A DNA stretch of 64,000 nt from Siphonodentalium dalli (lineage: Eukaryota; Mollusca; Scaphopoda; Gadilida; Siphonodentaliidae), in contig CP136068.1 of the NCBI GenBank assembly GCA_032622095.1, positions 156,823,151 through 156,887,150 on the forward strand, read 5' to 3'. Under the pieces are notes generated by a model. The model saw only the letters and a program-made list of their open reading frames with translations. It made no database searches and had not been told where the DNA came from. A program made the translations under genes and the position numbers. This document shows positions 1-11,194 of this stretch, one piece after another (positions within the stretch are counted from its first letter, which is position 1; every line of letters starts with the position of its first letter).

Positions 1-391
1 TATCAATATGACCAACTTTGCTCGCCGTTTGTGACATTAAATGTCGTTTTCTGCTATTGGAATTCACTTTAGTTGAATGTATGGACTATTCAGTGATTCG
101 TCTCGGATATATCATTCATGGATACAGGTGGAATATATGAAGCAACACACTAATTTGACTGTGCATCATGTGATTGTATGTTGACCCTGCCCGTTGTTTA
201 TGTGGCCCAATTTGATCCGCCATTATAACCTGTAATCTATGTCGTCTACCAGAGGTGTGAACAGAACTCACGTTTCACTGCTTCAAAGGTGTGATCAACA
301 ATCGTTAACGATGAATACGTCCAATTAACTGTGATTCGACTCGACTGCAGTCCCAGCTGCGTCAAGCAGGTCGACAGAACCGCTATCCACG
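1..391 (+). other. Probable 5' untranslated region / upstream flank of the LINE
   Basis: No open frame of note is present on the plus strand. The stretch leads directly into the first retrotransposon ORF, so part or all of it is probably the element's 5' UTR with its internal promoter. The true 5' end of the element and any target duplication cannot be placed from one copy and may lie outside the window. Confidence 0.4.
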
Positions 392-2812
392 ATGAGTGAA
401 CAGGATATCGCAGTAATTGACGGGAAGACATTCACTGTGATGAGCTCGGCGACTCTGATTAGCTCCAAACACGAACTTGATTCAAATATTCAGCAAATGT
501 TTGCCACCAACCAGACACCGGACAATATTACAAAAACTATGAATTATACGTCCCAACAACAATATACTGCAATTTCAGAAAACTCTTGTGTTCATTTTTC
601 TATTGACGAATGCGCACAATTACGACAGCTGTTGAATACACCAAAAGATATATTTGTCTCTGAAATTGTGCGCAATATCCCGGAACCGAAAGATCTAGAG
701 TGTCTCAGACAAAATGTGTTTGAACAAGCAAAGTCTACTGGTAGTGACCTTTGTGATTATAGACTAAAGGGTCGTGTGCAGCGGGACCCTGCTAATCCAG
801 TTACATCAAAACTAGCTAGAGATATTTATGAACTCATACAGTTTATACGGGGTGGTTCATTCGATGAGATACGAGAATCAATAACGAAGGCATCAACGCG
901 GCTAAAATCTATGTCTGCAAATTCGCAGCAAAACGTGGAAAGTGATTCCGCTGCCGCAACAAAATGTGCGTGTAACTCCTTGTGTCTTCAGAACAAACTA
1001 TCAGAAGTTCTGGCTGACGTGACCCTTCTGAAGGCAAACAACCAGAAACTATTTGCCGATGTTACAGTGTCTCTGACCTCGCTAACCAAAAGTGTTGAAA
1101 GCTTGTCAAAAAAGCAACATACGATTGAGTTAGACGTTATCCGTGTAAGCGACGAACGTTGCACTGGAATTTCGAACTTGAAATCAAAATGCAAACTTCT
1201 TGTTGATGATCTGAACTGCACAAAGGACAATTTAGAGACATTTCAGAAAGAAATGAATTCCAAACTAACCAAAATGACGAAATCAAACAATAAAGTGAAA
1301 ACTCTCGATGTAAAAATGACTCAGATGGCAAAAAAGTGCAAAGAGACGTCCAAAGCGTCGACCGCCTATACGGACAAAGTCGGAAAAAACCTTGCCGGTG
1401 CCTTTGAGATGTATGCAGAGTGTACGGCAAGTAAATACAGTGATATGTGTGCATTTATCCAGGATCAGTTGCATTTAGATGATCCCTCAATGACTGCTAT
1501 TGAATCCCCAAGCATTCGTGCAACGCAAAAACGTGCACAATCTACACCAACAGATGGAAAGCGCCAATCAGTAAATGATTCAGTTGTGTTTGTGTCTAAC
1601 TGCTCAAAATCGAGCAGAACATTATCTGCAAGCGCCAATAAGGAAGTGTCTCCTATCAGCCCAGTGAACATGTCGCAGCAAGCTGAGCCAGCAAATAATA
1701 TGTATAACTCTTATCGGGCTGGTGTCTCTTCGACAGGACTCTTACCCAAGCGTATCGAAGTCACGCCCAATCAACCAGCAACATCGGCTGCGAATTTAGT
1801 TAATTTATCAAGTTATACCAATGAAAAGTTGGTCTCGTCTAACGAGGACCTATATAGTGTGTCAGATAGTCAAAATGTCACAAGTTTCCAGCCGCGCATA
1901 TCGACAATCGACGAAACTTATCCTACCGTAACAGAGATTCAACCAGCAAATCTCTCTCCCACAGTTACATCAAGCGTTATTGTAACTGACCATGTGTCAC
2001 CACAGACGTCTTCTCAGATTGTTCGCAAATCTACACCACACCCGTGTGACTCGTCTGGCGTTCCGATGTATACTATAGCTCGTTCTTATTCTATCGGAAC
2101 ATCACATACAAATACTGTTTTTTCATCTAGACCCACAACGCCTCGAATGCAGAGTTGTCCTGTACTAAGTGGGCGTGTTTATTCGTCGCAAAATGCGTTG
2201 TGTCATCGACAACAACAGTCAATTCCTGGTCAAGCAATGATTGTTCCACAACCCAGAGATGTAAGCAGTGAGCCAGAGTGGGATCGTCTTCAGATGTGTT
2301 ATATGCCTATACCAACTATAGTCAGGAACGATCAGTGTTATGCAACGAACAATGCATTTATAAATCAACAACCCAGAGTTTCGACTGGTGACACCCAAGT
2401 TCGACCACAAGGCTTGCATGTAAATAACTCTCACACACCTCCCAGAACAATTCCATCTGTAATATTGAATGATCAATGTCATGCGACGATGATACCCACC
2501 TCACAAGCAAATGGCACGAAAGACAATTATTCCCACAATAAAGCAACACACAATTCTGACTATAATGTGCTCAAACAAATTCAACGCTACTACGTCGGTG
2601 GTATCGTGCCCGGAACCACCAGAGATACAATTAGTAGATATCTAACTGACCGCGGCGTGGTTCCGACTTACCTCAAACTGATGACAAGTGCGCGCACGGG
2701 TATGGTCTGTGCACAACTCAATGTAATTAAGGACCACAGTTATCCATTAATAGACACTGGTTTCTGGCCAATAGGTGCCTACTGTCGCCCATGGCACAAA
2801 CGCGCTCGTTAA
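392..2812 (+). CDS. LINE ORF1 protein (RNA-binding, gag-like)
   Basis: The 806-residue protein is uninterrupted. The N-terminal 190 residues are mixed polar sequence. A short cysteine cluster (CACNSLC) comes just before a heptad-rich, probable coiled-coil stretch at about residues 198-330, the usual trimerisation region of LINE ORF1 proteins. Residues 360-720 are Ser/Thr/Gln/Pro-rich and probably disordered. The last 77 residues (starting near YYVGGIVPG, ending near FWPIGAYCRPW) resemble the RRM-like C-terminal domain that I associate with ORF1 of invertebrate LINEs. By family knowledge the product binds element RNA and acts as a chaperone in the RNP. The ATG at 392 is the first in frame and the stop lies 10 nt before the favoured ORF2 start. 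It is much longer than a typical L1 ORF1, and I see no canonical CCHC knuckle. Confidence 0.85.
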   Translation: MSEQDIAVIDGKTFTVMSSATLISSKHELDSNIQQMFATNQTPDNITKTMNYTSQQQYTAISENSCVHFSIDECAQLRQLLNTPKDIFVSEIVRNIPEPKDLECLRQNVFEQAKSTGSDLCDYRLKGRVQRDPANPVTSKLARDIYELIQFIRGGSFDEIRESITKASTRLKSMSANSQQNVESDSAAATKCACNSLCLQNKLSEVLADVTLLKANNQKLFADVTVSLTSLTKSVESLSKKQHTIELDVIRVSDERCTGISNLKSKCKLLVDDLNCTKDNLETFQKEMNSKLTKMTKSNNKVKTLDVKMTQMAKKCKETSKASTAYTDKVGKNLAGAFEMYAECTASKYSDMCAFIQDQLHLDDPSMTAIESPSIRATQKRAQSTPTDGKRQSVNDSVVFVSNCSKSSRTLSASANKEVSPISPVNMSQQAEPANNMYNSYRAGVSSTGLLPKRIEVTPNQPATSAANLVNLSSYTNEKLVSSNEDLYSVSDSQNVTSFQPRISTIDETYPTVTEIQPANLSPTVTSSVIVTDHVSPQTSSQIVRKSTPHPCDSSGVPMYTIARSYSIGTSHTNTVFSSRPTTPRMQSCPVLSGRVYSSQNALCHRQQQSIPGQAMIVPQPRDVSSEPEWDRLQMCYMPIPTIVRNDQCYATNNAFINQQPRVSTGDTQVRPQGLHVNNSHTPPRTIPSVILNDQCHATMIPTSQANGTKDNYSHNKATHNSDYNVLKQIQRYYVGGIVPGTTRDTISRYLTDRGVVPTYLKLMTSARTGMVCAQLNVIKDHSYPLIDTGFWPIGAYCRPWHKRAR

Positions 2813-2822
2813 AATACTATCC

Positions 2823-5800
2823 ATGGTTACAATTTCTGAAATTGGAATTTTCACGTGGAATGCCACAGGGATAAAAGGTAGCGCTTCATATTTATCTGAC
2901 ATTCTTAAACGTGAGAGCTATCAAATTGTTGGCGTATCAGAACACTGGCTAGACTCAGAAAACTTGTGTTTTTTACACACTTTAAGTGACAAATATATAT
3001 ACACAGCCAAGCCAGGAACTGTAATTAAAACAAAAACAGGTGGAAAGTTCACAAGAGACGGTGTTGGATTGCTTATTCACAATTCCCTTCAACATAAATG
3101 CACAGCAATCAGTATCGACGAGAATAGATTCGTTGGTGTCCAGTTGATAATGGACAAACACATTCTGACAATTATTCAAGTCTACCTCCCTAACACAAAT
3201 CACGGAGATGACTATTTTAGTGAATGCCTCGAATCTTTAGTGGAACTATGTGCGATGCACTCTGCAGAAGGAAGTGTGATAATAATGGGGGACTTTAACG
3301 CTCACATACCGAAAGGGTCGTTAAATACTGCGCCCATTGATCTCAATGATCGTTCCGAATTATTTCTTCAGTTTTTGGATAATTGTGAACTGATTTCCAC
3401 AACAGCAAGCAACGCGTGCGGCGGTAATGAATTCTCTCACATACCATATTGTTTAACAAACAAGCCCTCTCTCATTGATCATATTTTGGTGTCTTCACGT
3501 GATAGAGACTTAATACAAAATAGCTGGATTCTGTCTGACAATGCAATCAATACTTCGAATCATATGCCAGTAACATGCAAGATGACACTCCCGGACATTT
3601 CTAATAATATTCAGCCAACACAAACAAAAATAGCTTACTTGTGGAGCCGTATGGACACAATTTTGTATAAAAACACTTTGGATGTGAGATGCGCTGATCT
3701 GTGTAATCGCGTGATCCATTCCAAGCACGATATCGCATTTTTCTATGACGACATTGTAGACGCATTGCATGCAGCTGCATCTTCTGCCGTTCCAGTTAGA
3801 TCTACACGACAACACAGAAAGCCCTATTGGAATTCCGAACTAGATAATCTTAAAAAACACTCAATTTCCATGTATCGTGCGTGGTCAGAAGACGGCAAGC
3901 CACGTAGCGCATGCAAACGGACGTATGTGGATCACAAACAAGCAAAGCGTGATTTTAGGCGGGTACATAGGCATGCAGTTCGAAATTACCAAGGAAACTT
4001 AAGCTACACACTTGAGTCACATGCAAGAAACAACCATAAGTTATTCTGGCGTTCATTGCGACCACAAAAAGGAGCATCACCGGCAATCTTTTCTGCTATG
4101 GAATTCAGCGGTCAGGTCTGTAGAAACCATGCTGACATTCTTTCTGGCTGGGCCGCATATTTCGAAGACCTGTACAGTTCCCCAGCACACGAAGACACGT
4201 TATTTGAAGCCTATGTAGAGAGGGAAGTATCTGAATGTTTGCAAAGCGGACATAAAACATGTCCTTTGTTTGGAATTCCCATAACTTCGGCTGAAATTGA
4301 AAACGTTATAAGGAAACTAAAATCTGGCAAAGCAAGCGGTCATGATGGTATAACCAACGAACACGTGCGACATGGAACGGATCTCTTGTTATTATGTTTG
4401 TGCAAGTTGTTCAACGCATTTCTTGATTTTGAATATATTCCAGAAACGTTAAAAGCGGGTATTATCGTGCCATTATACAAGGGAGAACCTAAACCTGCAA
4501 CTCTCCCGGACAGTTACCGAGCGATATCATTACTACCCGTGTTATACAAAATATTTGAAGCCATACTTCTCAAACGATTCATGAATAGTGACATACTGGC
4601 TGCATTCCCACATGACCTTCAGAATGGATTTCAATCTAGGGTAGGCTGTAACATGACAACTTTCGTCCTTCAAGAGGCCATATCGTACGCACATGAAAAC
4701 AGTTCCAAACTTTATGTTGCATTTTTAGACTCTAAAAAAGCTTTCGACAAAGTATGGCACAGCGGACTGTTATTCAAGTTTCTTCGCCTTGGTTTTTCAA
4801 GAAAAGCCATTTGCATGTTACAGTGCATATACAGTGACATCACAAGCCAAGTTCGTTATAACGGATGTCTGTCAAACTCCTTTATGATTAGCCAAGGAAC
4901 AAGGCAAGGAGGTATCCTCTCACCTTTTTGCTACTTAGTGTACATAAATGACCTTCTTGAAATCCTAACGACCACACGAATGGGACTCTCCATAAATAAT
5001 ATTTCATGCGCGGCACCTACTACGGCGGACGATATAACACTTATATCCCTCTCTAAAATTGGCCTCGACAGTTTAATCGACATGTGTTATCAATACAGCA
5101 TCAGGTGGCGATTTTCTTTCTCTTGTACTAAGAGCAACATTATTGTATTTAACGAGTCAAAAAGTGGCCACTCCAAAGCTCACAGAACATGGCATTTAGG
5201 CCCGAACACCATTCCAGAGAAAACAGAGAGCACGCACTTAGGAATTGTACAAGATAAATTCGCTACAGGAAAATCACATGGACACTTAGTTTCTCTGAAA
5301 ATGCGCAAAACATTTTTTTCAATTGCTAAGAGACAGTTAACTGCATCTTTGACTCCTGTTTCACTGAGGCAGATCCTAAAATGTGTTGTTCTGCCGAAAG
5401 CATTATACGGATGCGAACTCTTACCCATGCAATATACCTCTGGTCTCATGATAATGGAAAGATCACTCCGAACATGTATCAAGAGTATCCAGTCACTACC
5501 GAAAAGGGCAAGCACTAGACTGTCCCTTGGATTACTTGGATTGATGCCCATTGAACAGGAAATTCATACCCGAAAATTATGCTTTCTTGGAAACCTTATC
5601 CATTTACCACTTCACCACCAAACTCCTCTGAGACTGTTCCTACTCAAAGCGCACCAGCAACGTCTGTTTAGAAGATCATCTTCCGGCTATGTTCATGATA
5701 TATTTCAAATTCTCGCAAAATACAATCTAAAATGTTATCTCCTAGAATATCTCGATGAAGGTCTGTTCCCAGCAAAAGAAGTGTGGAAGAGGATTGCTAA

Positions 5801-6317
5801 AACAGCTGTGCAAAATTATTATATTAACTCATGGCGTTGTGCTGTACATTCTGATCCAAATTTAATTGTTCTATCAAAAGTTCACCATAATCCATTAGAA
5901 TGTTGGTCAATATGGACTCGAGTACACGCCCAAGCACATTTATCATCCAAATATGTCAACTTGTGCCGGTTACTGAATAGGACAGCATTCAACAACAATA
6001 CTCTCTGTAACCTTTGCTCTGTTCGCTTTAACAGTGAGATAACGCATATCATGTTCTCGTGTCAATCGGGCATATTGACTCATGCGCGAAACATATACTG
6101 GGATTTCATAACGAACAGATTCGGAATTCCAATATACATGTTCATGGCTTCGCTTACCGTTGACGACTTGTGTGCCATGCTTTTAGGTTCAAGATGTAAC
6201 ATATTAAATATATCGGATTTTCCTCTGGATTTCATCGTCGACTCGACCGCAACATTCCTTCTGCATGCGAGCAAGGCTGTCAACGTTCTACGATCTACAC
6301 CCGATGGTCTCGGTTGA
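2823..6317 (+). CDS. LINE ORF2: endonuclease / reverse transcriptase
   Basis: The 1,164-residue polyprotein nicks the target and reverse-transcribes element RNA in target-primed reverse transcription. Endonuclease domain (about 1-255): an Asn near residue 13, SEHWL with catalytic Glu near 40, GDFNAH at about 156-161, and SNHMPV near 245 in place of the usual SDH. Reverse transcriptase (about 420-780): SGHDG, FLDSKKAFDKVW with the first catalytic Asp near 636, a GTRQGGILSPF block near 691, and TADD near 734-737 where most elements have Y/FADD. C-terminal Cys/His segment near 1062 (CNLC...H...C). An upstream in-frame ATG at 2775 would overlap ORF1 by 38 nt. I prefer 2823 because it has a strong ccATGg context and starts just before the endonuclease fold, so reinitiation after ORF1 is likely. 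No stops or frameshifts are seen. Confidence 0.88.
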   Translation: MVTISEIGIFTWNATGIKGSASYLSDILKRESYQIVGVSEHWLDSENLCFLHTLSDKYIYTAKPGTVIKTKTGGKFTRDGVGLLIHNSLQHKCTAISIDENRFVGVQLIMDKHILTIIQVYLPNTNHGDDYFSECLESLVELCAMHSAEGSVIIMGDFNAHIPKGSLNTAPIDLNDRSELFLQFLDNCELISTTASNACGGNEFSHIPYCLTNKPSLIDHILVSSRDRDLIQNSWILSDNAINTSNHMPVTCKMTLPDISNNIQPTQTKIAYLWSRMDTILYKNTLDVRCADLCNRVIHSKHDIAFFYDDIVDALHAAASSAVPVRSTRQHRKPYWNSELDNLKKHSISMYRAWSEDGKPRSACKRTYVDHKQAKRDFRRVHRHAVRNYQGNLSYTLESHARNNHKLFWRSLRPQKGASPAIFSAMEFSGQVCRNHADILSGWAAYFEDLYSSPAHEDTLFEAYVEREVSECLQSGHKTCPLFGIPITSAEIENVIRKLKSGKASGHDGITNEHVRHGTDLLLLCLCKLFNAFLDFEYIPETLKAGIIVPLYKGEPKPATLPDSYRAISLLPVLYKIFEAILLKRFMNSDILAAFPHDLQNGFQSRVGCNMTTFVLQEAISYAHENSSKLYVAFLDSKKAFDKVWHSGLLFKFLRLGFSRKAICMLQCIYSDITSQVRYNGCLSNSFMISQGTRQGGILSPFCYLVYINDLLEILTTTRMGLSINNISCAAPTTADDITLISLSKIGLDSLIDMCYQYSIRWRFSFSCTKSNIIVFNESKSGHSKAHRTWHLGPNTIPEKTESTHLGIVQDKFATGKSHGHLVSLKMRKTFFSIAKRQLTASLTPVSLRQILKCVVLPKALYGCELLPMQYTSGLMIMERSLRTCIKSIQSLPKRASTRLSLGLLGLMPIEQEIHTRKLCFLGNLIHLPLHHQTPLRLFLLKAHQQRLFRRSSSGYVHDIFQILAKYNLKCYLLEYLDEGLFPAKEVWKRIAKTAVQNYYINSWRCAVHSDPNLIVLSKVHHNPLECWSIWTRVHAQAHLSSKYVNLCRLLNRTAFNNNTLCNLCSVRFNSEITHIMFSCQSGILTHARNIYWDFITNRFGIPIYMFMASLTVDDLCAMLLGSRCNILNISDFPLDFIVDSTATFLLHASKAVNVLRSTPDGLG

Positions 6318-7145
6318 TGGACAATTCGAAACTATCTATAAATAATTTGTTTTTGCTATAATGATTCACACAAGAAACCTCTATATATACGCACGTACAT
6401 TGTGGTCGATAGTTCAAAGATAATTAATGCATGATCACCAGCAATCGGCAACACGCCTATTGTCACATAAAAACTGTTTTCATGCAGCTGGGCCATTTGC
6501 GTGTTACATAGTATCCATCATACACGCACATTCACATTATACCTGACATATGTCTTAAATAGGCCATTTTCATGCTACTTTCTGAATTCGATGTCTGAAA
6601 TCTTTGTCTAATTTCACTCGATACGGTGATATGACGAAACACATTCTCAATTTCTTATACTCAACTTTGATGTTGACTAAATATTTTATTTGGAAGTTTT
6701 ATTTCGCTCGATCACACGCATGTGATTTTGCTAATTTATTTCCAGAAACGCTCATCAACTTTCACTCGACAAGTTAATATGACGACTCACATTCGAAAGT
6801 TCCAATACTCAACTTTGATCTGCAATAAATATTTTATTCGGAAATTTTATTTCGTTAAATCACACGCATGTGATATTGCTAATCAGGTTTTGTTTTGTTT
6901 TTTGGTTTTGTTGTTGTTGTTGTTGACAACTGGCATTTCTATATTAGATTATCACCGACCACCTTAACACATGGAATTTGAAAATATCAGACCTGGCCGC
7001 ATGCGTGTGACATGGCATAAACACTGTTATATTAATATTGTGACTAGTATTACATTTGCATGCATATTTATGTAACTTGTATATAATTGTCATTTGTATA
7101 TATGCTCTCCTAAATTGAGGAGGTTAACAATAAACTTATTGGGTT
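6318..7145 (+). other. LINE 3' UTR with an internal tandem duplication
   Basis: The stretch is non-coding. Two related copies of about 126 bp lie at roughly 6609-6734 and 6757-6883, offset by 148 bp, each ending in a conserved cacacgcatgtgat block. A short GTT-rich run follows at 6890-6930. An AATAAA and a ttgggttaaatt motif near 7128-7150 probably mark the 3' end. The duplicated block may be the part of the RNA recognised by the reverse transcriptase; that is inference. Confidence 0.55.
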
Positions 7146-8196
7146 AAATTACTAGTTTGACGAGAATCACATAATTACAAATACCGACACAATTAAATAA
7201 AAAACACGCGACCATTGGCTAGTCTTTGATTAACATTGTGTCAATGGGAATGTTCCCTCATTAGCAACTGATCTACAATCTTCGGGAACATACCATCAAA
7301 ATGCCTATATATTGCGTTGAGAATGAGAAAGCTTGTTTCCCCAGTTAATTAATAAGGCATTTTAATGATCCATGTTTCTGTGCACATTCACATTTTTCAG
7401 TGCAATTGTTTTTCAATTGAACCACGCGCTCGACTGTTTGGCCGGACACGATTTATATGCACTAGGATCTCTCGAAAATGTTTTGAACTTTCAAGAAATA
7501 TGTTGGCAGTTGGCACCTCACTGTCTCTGAGAAAAAGAAAAAAAAAAGATTCTGCACGCTTTTTTTTATACTTGATCTTAACTCATTTCTTCGAGTTTCA
7601 AGTTACATAAAATAGACTTCTAATGGGCAGTACTATTGCCCACTTTTGTTTGCATGCAATATATATATATTTATAATAATAAAACACGAAGTTGTTGGCA
7701 GATGGAATGGTTTAGCCAGTCCGTGTAATACGAGTCTAAGCTGTCTGGACATCGACGCAGTCATGTCTGGTGTTTTGCGCGACCATGTAGCTCGTGACGT
7801 CCTTGTGTGCGTCGTGACGTCATGGCGTCTTGATTGGTTTCCAGGAAGAACTCATTCAAAATTGTTCATTTATGAACGATTTATTATCAAAATAAAAACC
7901 AGATAACGATGCAAATTAAGAATATATGTGGATTTAAATTACAATTGATGCAATCATCTCATATTAGCGTGTGCATTATTTATAGTATGTACTTCCGGTA
8001 TGACGTAACATATTCGCGGAAGGACAAATAAACAGACAAAGATCCTGATCGAAAACATTACTTGCGTCCAGCATGGACTGGCGCAAGTAATTATGGATCG
8101 ACAATAAAACCTGATTTGGTCATAAAGTATGTTACAATGATCTGCTCACATCACCATACAACCAACCTCAACCACCATGACCATGACAATGATAGC
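7146..8196. other. AT-rich non-coding stretch
   Basis: Nothing recognisable is coded here. It holds a poly-A run near 7540, a TA run near 7660-7680 and scattered short ORFs without protein-like composition. Confidence 0.5.
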
Positions 8197-8198
8197 TA

Positions 8199-8408
8199 CA
8201 TGCCCTAAGTAATCAACCTCTTAACCAAAGCAGAATTATGGGTAACTTTTCAGGATTTAGTCGGAAATATGGCTTGTTGCCATTCATCAGAAAGCTCTTG
8301 CCGAGAGCTTTCCGATGAATGGCAACAAGCCATATTTCCGACTAAATCCTGAAAAGTTACCCATAATTCTGCTTTGGTTAAGAGGTCGATTACTTAGGGC
8401 ATTACTGT
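8199..8408. mobile_element. Foldback (long inverted repeat) element, copy 1
   Basis: This is a nearly perfect palindrome of about 210 bp with arms of about 100 bp meeting near 8300. The termini read tgccctaagtaatc and, as its complement, gattacttagggcattactgt. It shares both arms with copies near 19996, 28654, 29582 and 32897. There is no coding capacity; the apparent ORF starting MNGNKPYF is only one palindrome arm. It is probably a non-autonomous foldback DNA element mobilised in trans. Confidence 0.85.
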
Positions 8409-9352
8409 ACCAAATCAGTCTCTTTACCCAACCTACCCACCACAACAACCAACTCAACAAATCAGAAACAAATGCCACCCTCGATCTCGACCATTTGCAG
8501 ACTAGCATAACCAAATTCACCCTCTGGAAACCTCAATTTTCTTAGGCCTCAACTACTATTGGAGACCTTAATTGGGATCAGATTAAAATTCCCCAGTTGA
8601 AGTTGGTGATGTTCACCCATTAGTCACCTGGATTATGCATTTTGTCTTCTGCAAATTATGGAATATATAGATATTGAACAGAAGGGGGAAAAGTAACTAA
8701 AAACAATATTAATTAATGTCTTGCATTTCTACCCATACAGAAATTTCTCATGAGAAGTTGTTAGAATCTTATAAGAATCTCAGGAGAAACATGTTAGAAC
8801 AATATGCAAAGCAGATAAAATCTAACATGAGCCTTGTGAGAAGATGTTAGAAATCAATTTTCTAACCAAGGGTCTTATATGAGAAAAATTTCACACGTGA
8901 GAAATATGAGACCTCGTAAGAAATGCAGACTTAGAATGTTCTTATGAGAAATGGAGACTTTGAAATTTTTCCACAAAGATTTTATGGCATATTTCTAAGT
9001 CAGAAATTCTCACGTTAGATCTCATAAGAAATACAGACTTTAACATTTTCCCATGAACTTGTTCAATTTTTTTCCAAGTTTGAAATTCTCATGTAACTTC
9101 TTGCAAGTACAAATGTACTAGTAATTAATGAATATGAAGTTTACAGCCAGATCATATCTATTCGAATATTTTCTATTAAAAGTTTGAAAACTTATGGAAA
9201 TTCATGGGTAACATTGGGTTAAAACAATAAGATTAATATAAAGACACTAATTAAATTAAATATGGATAGAGTTTTATCGACATAAATCAATTTGAATGGG
9301 AAATCCTATGTTAAAATTTAAATAATATCTTTGATACACTGTTAAAAATTCT
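8409..9352. repeat. Non-coding stretch with a degenerate 'agaaat' tandem repeat
   Basis: From about 8735 to 9110 there are many imperfect copies of a unit containing 'cttatgagaaatgnagactt' or its complement. Spacing is variable and both orientations occur, so this is an old decayed satellite or foldback. No gene is seen. Confidence 0.45.
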
Positions 9353-9700
9353 ATGGAAGCAAAATGGTCAACTCGGGACGGGTTTATAGACTCGAAAACA
9401 GCTCAACCGATTAGCCCAAACTCGCTACCTAGGGGTACTTTTGTCCCGGAAGTGTCACGGATGGGTCAAATCGTGACCTTGACCTTGATGGTCAATTCAA
9501 GGTCAAATCGGGTAAAACTTGCTGATTTCGACGAAATTTGGAGAACACGTGTCTCAGAAGATGTTGCAATTGCTTTTTCGAACAAAGTCATGGGACGAAT
9601 GCCGCCAGTTAGTGTTAGTTGGAACAGACTGGCCAAAAGTGCCATTTTGTTATATTATGTCAACTTATGTGTGCTCTTTCAGAAAGTGAACTAGAAACAG
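9353..9700 (-). repeat. Dispersed repeat related to the 39.4-kb repeat
   Basis: The segment around 9455-9520 is, in reverse complement, clearly similar to 39400-39550. Both carry 'gggtcacgatttgacccgt' and repeated 'tgaccttgaattgacc' motifs. An open frame of 113 codons crosses it but has no protein-family resemblance, so I treat it as repeat-derived rather than a gene. Confidence 0.5.
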
Positions 9701-10555
9701 GTTTCTGGTCAATATTAACCCTTGTTTCCAGTATAAATCCAAAATGGCCACAATATTCAACCATTATTTCATCATGACGTTCCAACTGGTATACAATTTA
9801 AGGCACATGACTAATAAAGGTGTCATTCCACCCGGCATTGTCATATTTTTAAGACATTAGCAACCCAGGCTGACCAAATTTGAAATTTATCACTTTTTGG
9901 ATAAAAAATCAGATAACTAAAGGAGAGATATGAGAATGGTCAAATTGAAAATATTAGAGACATAACATTGGATCGCATACAGTATACCTATTGTTAATTT
10001 TATTCTAAGCTGATCATTGGAAAGATACAATGTCTGTAACGGCAGAAATATTATTAAATGTTGGGTTAATATTCTCAAAACCATTCAATCAATACCAAAA
10101 TCTATATATGTGAAAAATGTGTCATGATCAACCTGAATGAGATTATAAAAGTGATTGGGTGAAAAATATATGACCAATAAGTCAGCTTCAAGAATACCAT
10201 CACCATTAGTATTATCCTGCAGCCCAAATGCAATAGAGGGATCGAATTTCAAAATAAGATATTTCCTCAAATGATGAATATTCAATTGGTGGCTTATAGA
10301 AATTCTTACTGAATCTGGCCCAAGGCGAAAGAGATAATTTAAAATCTGCCTATCAGATATCATGTGTCTATGGAATAGGTTAATTTTAATCCTGAAATAC
10401 ATGCAAGTGAAAAGTGAATCACGATCAACATGGACATAGAATAGGAGAATGAACTAATAAAAAACATCAGAAGACCATATAATGTGTGGAGAGGGTTAAT
10501 CATTTTCAATGACATCATATGATGGAACTAATGTGTGGATTAATTCTTTTCTAAG
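9701..10555. other. Non-coding stretch with decayed repeat remnants
   Basis: No gene is seen. Phrases such as 'aataccaaaa(a/t)ctata' and 'tgtgtcatgatcaacctg' near 10095-10130 recall the units at 12470-12840, suggesting an older copy of the same dispersed repeat. Confidence 0.4.
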
Positions 10556-10787
10556 ATAAGACAACAGTGTCTGTGTAAACAACAATTCTCTAAACAGCCA
10601 TGCTGTAGAACATCCCTACAAATGAACAATGGACTATTCCTATTTATTCTTTTAGAAGAGGTGTACATAAAATAAGACAACAGTGTCTGTGTAAACAACA
10701 ATTCTCTAAACAGCCATGCTGTAGAACATCCCTACAAATGAACAATGGACTATTCCTATTTATTCTTTTAGAAGAGGTGTACATAAT
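10556..10787. repeat. Perfect tandem duplication, 116-bp unit x 2
   Basis: The 116-bp segment starting near 10556 is repeated immediately from about 10672 with no visible difference. It is directly followed by the terminus of the 10788-11999 element. Confidence 0.9.
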
Positions 10788-10855
10788 CAGGGATGTGGCT
10801 AGAGGGTTTCCGCTGGGGGGGGGGGGGGGGGGGTGTCCACCTTGGAAATTTCCGA

Positions 10856-11042
10856 CTGCACCCCCCCCCCTTGAGTCTGAATCACACCAACATAATTTCA
10901 TTTGCATCCCCCCCCCCCCCTTGAGTCGGAACCACACCAACACAACTTTTTGTATAATTCCATTTGCACCCCCCCCCCCCCCTTGAGTCGGAATCACACC
11001 AACACAACTTTTTGCATAATTCCATTTGCACCCCCACCCCTT
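10856..11042. repeat. C-rich minisatellite inside the 10.8-kb element
   Basis: Three units of about 60 bp each end in a run of 9-14 cytosines followed by 'ccttgagtcggaa'. Translation of the opposite strand gives only Gly-rich artefacts. Confidence 0.75.
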
Positions 11043-11194
11043 GTACCTCATGCTCAGGCCTAATTTCCTATATATTCATAAGCCATGCTTTTATTTTCCC
11101 AGTATGAGAACATTAAGATATTTTAACCTGAAAATTGCCCCCAAAAAAACCAACTAGTGATCTAATTCCAGACAAATGCACACAACAACCGACA

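Larger units (their letters stand above)
1..7145 (+). mobile_element. Near full-length two-ORF non-LTR retrotransposon (LINE)
   Basis: Two long consecutive plus-strand ORFs encode an ORF1 protein and an apurinic-type endonuclease plus reverse transcriptase. They are followed by about 800 bp of non-coding 3' UTR ending near an AATAAA signal around 7128. No LTRs or RNase H domain are visible. Both ORFs lack internal stops, so this copy looks young and perhaps competent. The architecture (long ORF1 with coiled coil and C-terminal RRM-like segment, ORF2 with endonuclease, RT and CCHC-like tail) fits the CR1/Jockey group, but the clade is an inference. Both outer boundaries are approximate. Confidence 0.8.

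Noticed and set aside
8315-8545. Recurring ORF starting MNGNKPYFRLNPEKLP at several loci
   Set aside because: It is one arm of the foldback palindrome read in frame, and the copies diverge without coding constraint.
9353-9694. 113-codon ORF
   Set aside because: It overlaps a dispersed repeat with a relative at 39.4 kb in which the frame is not kept.
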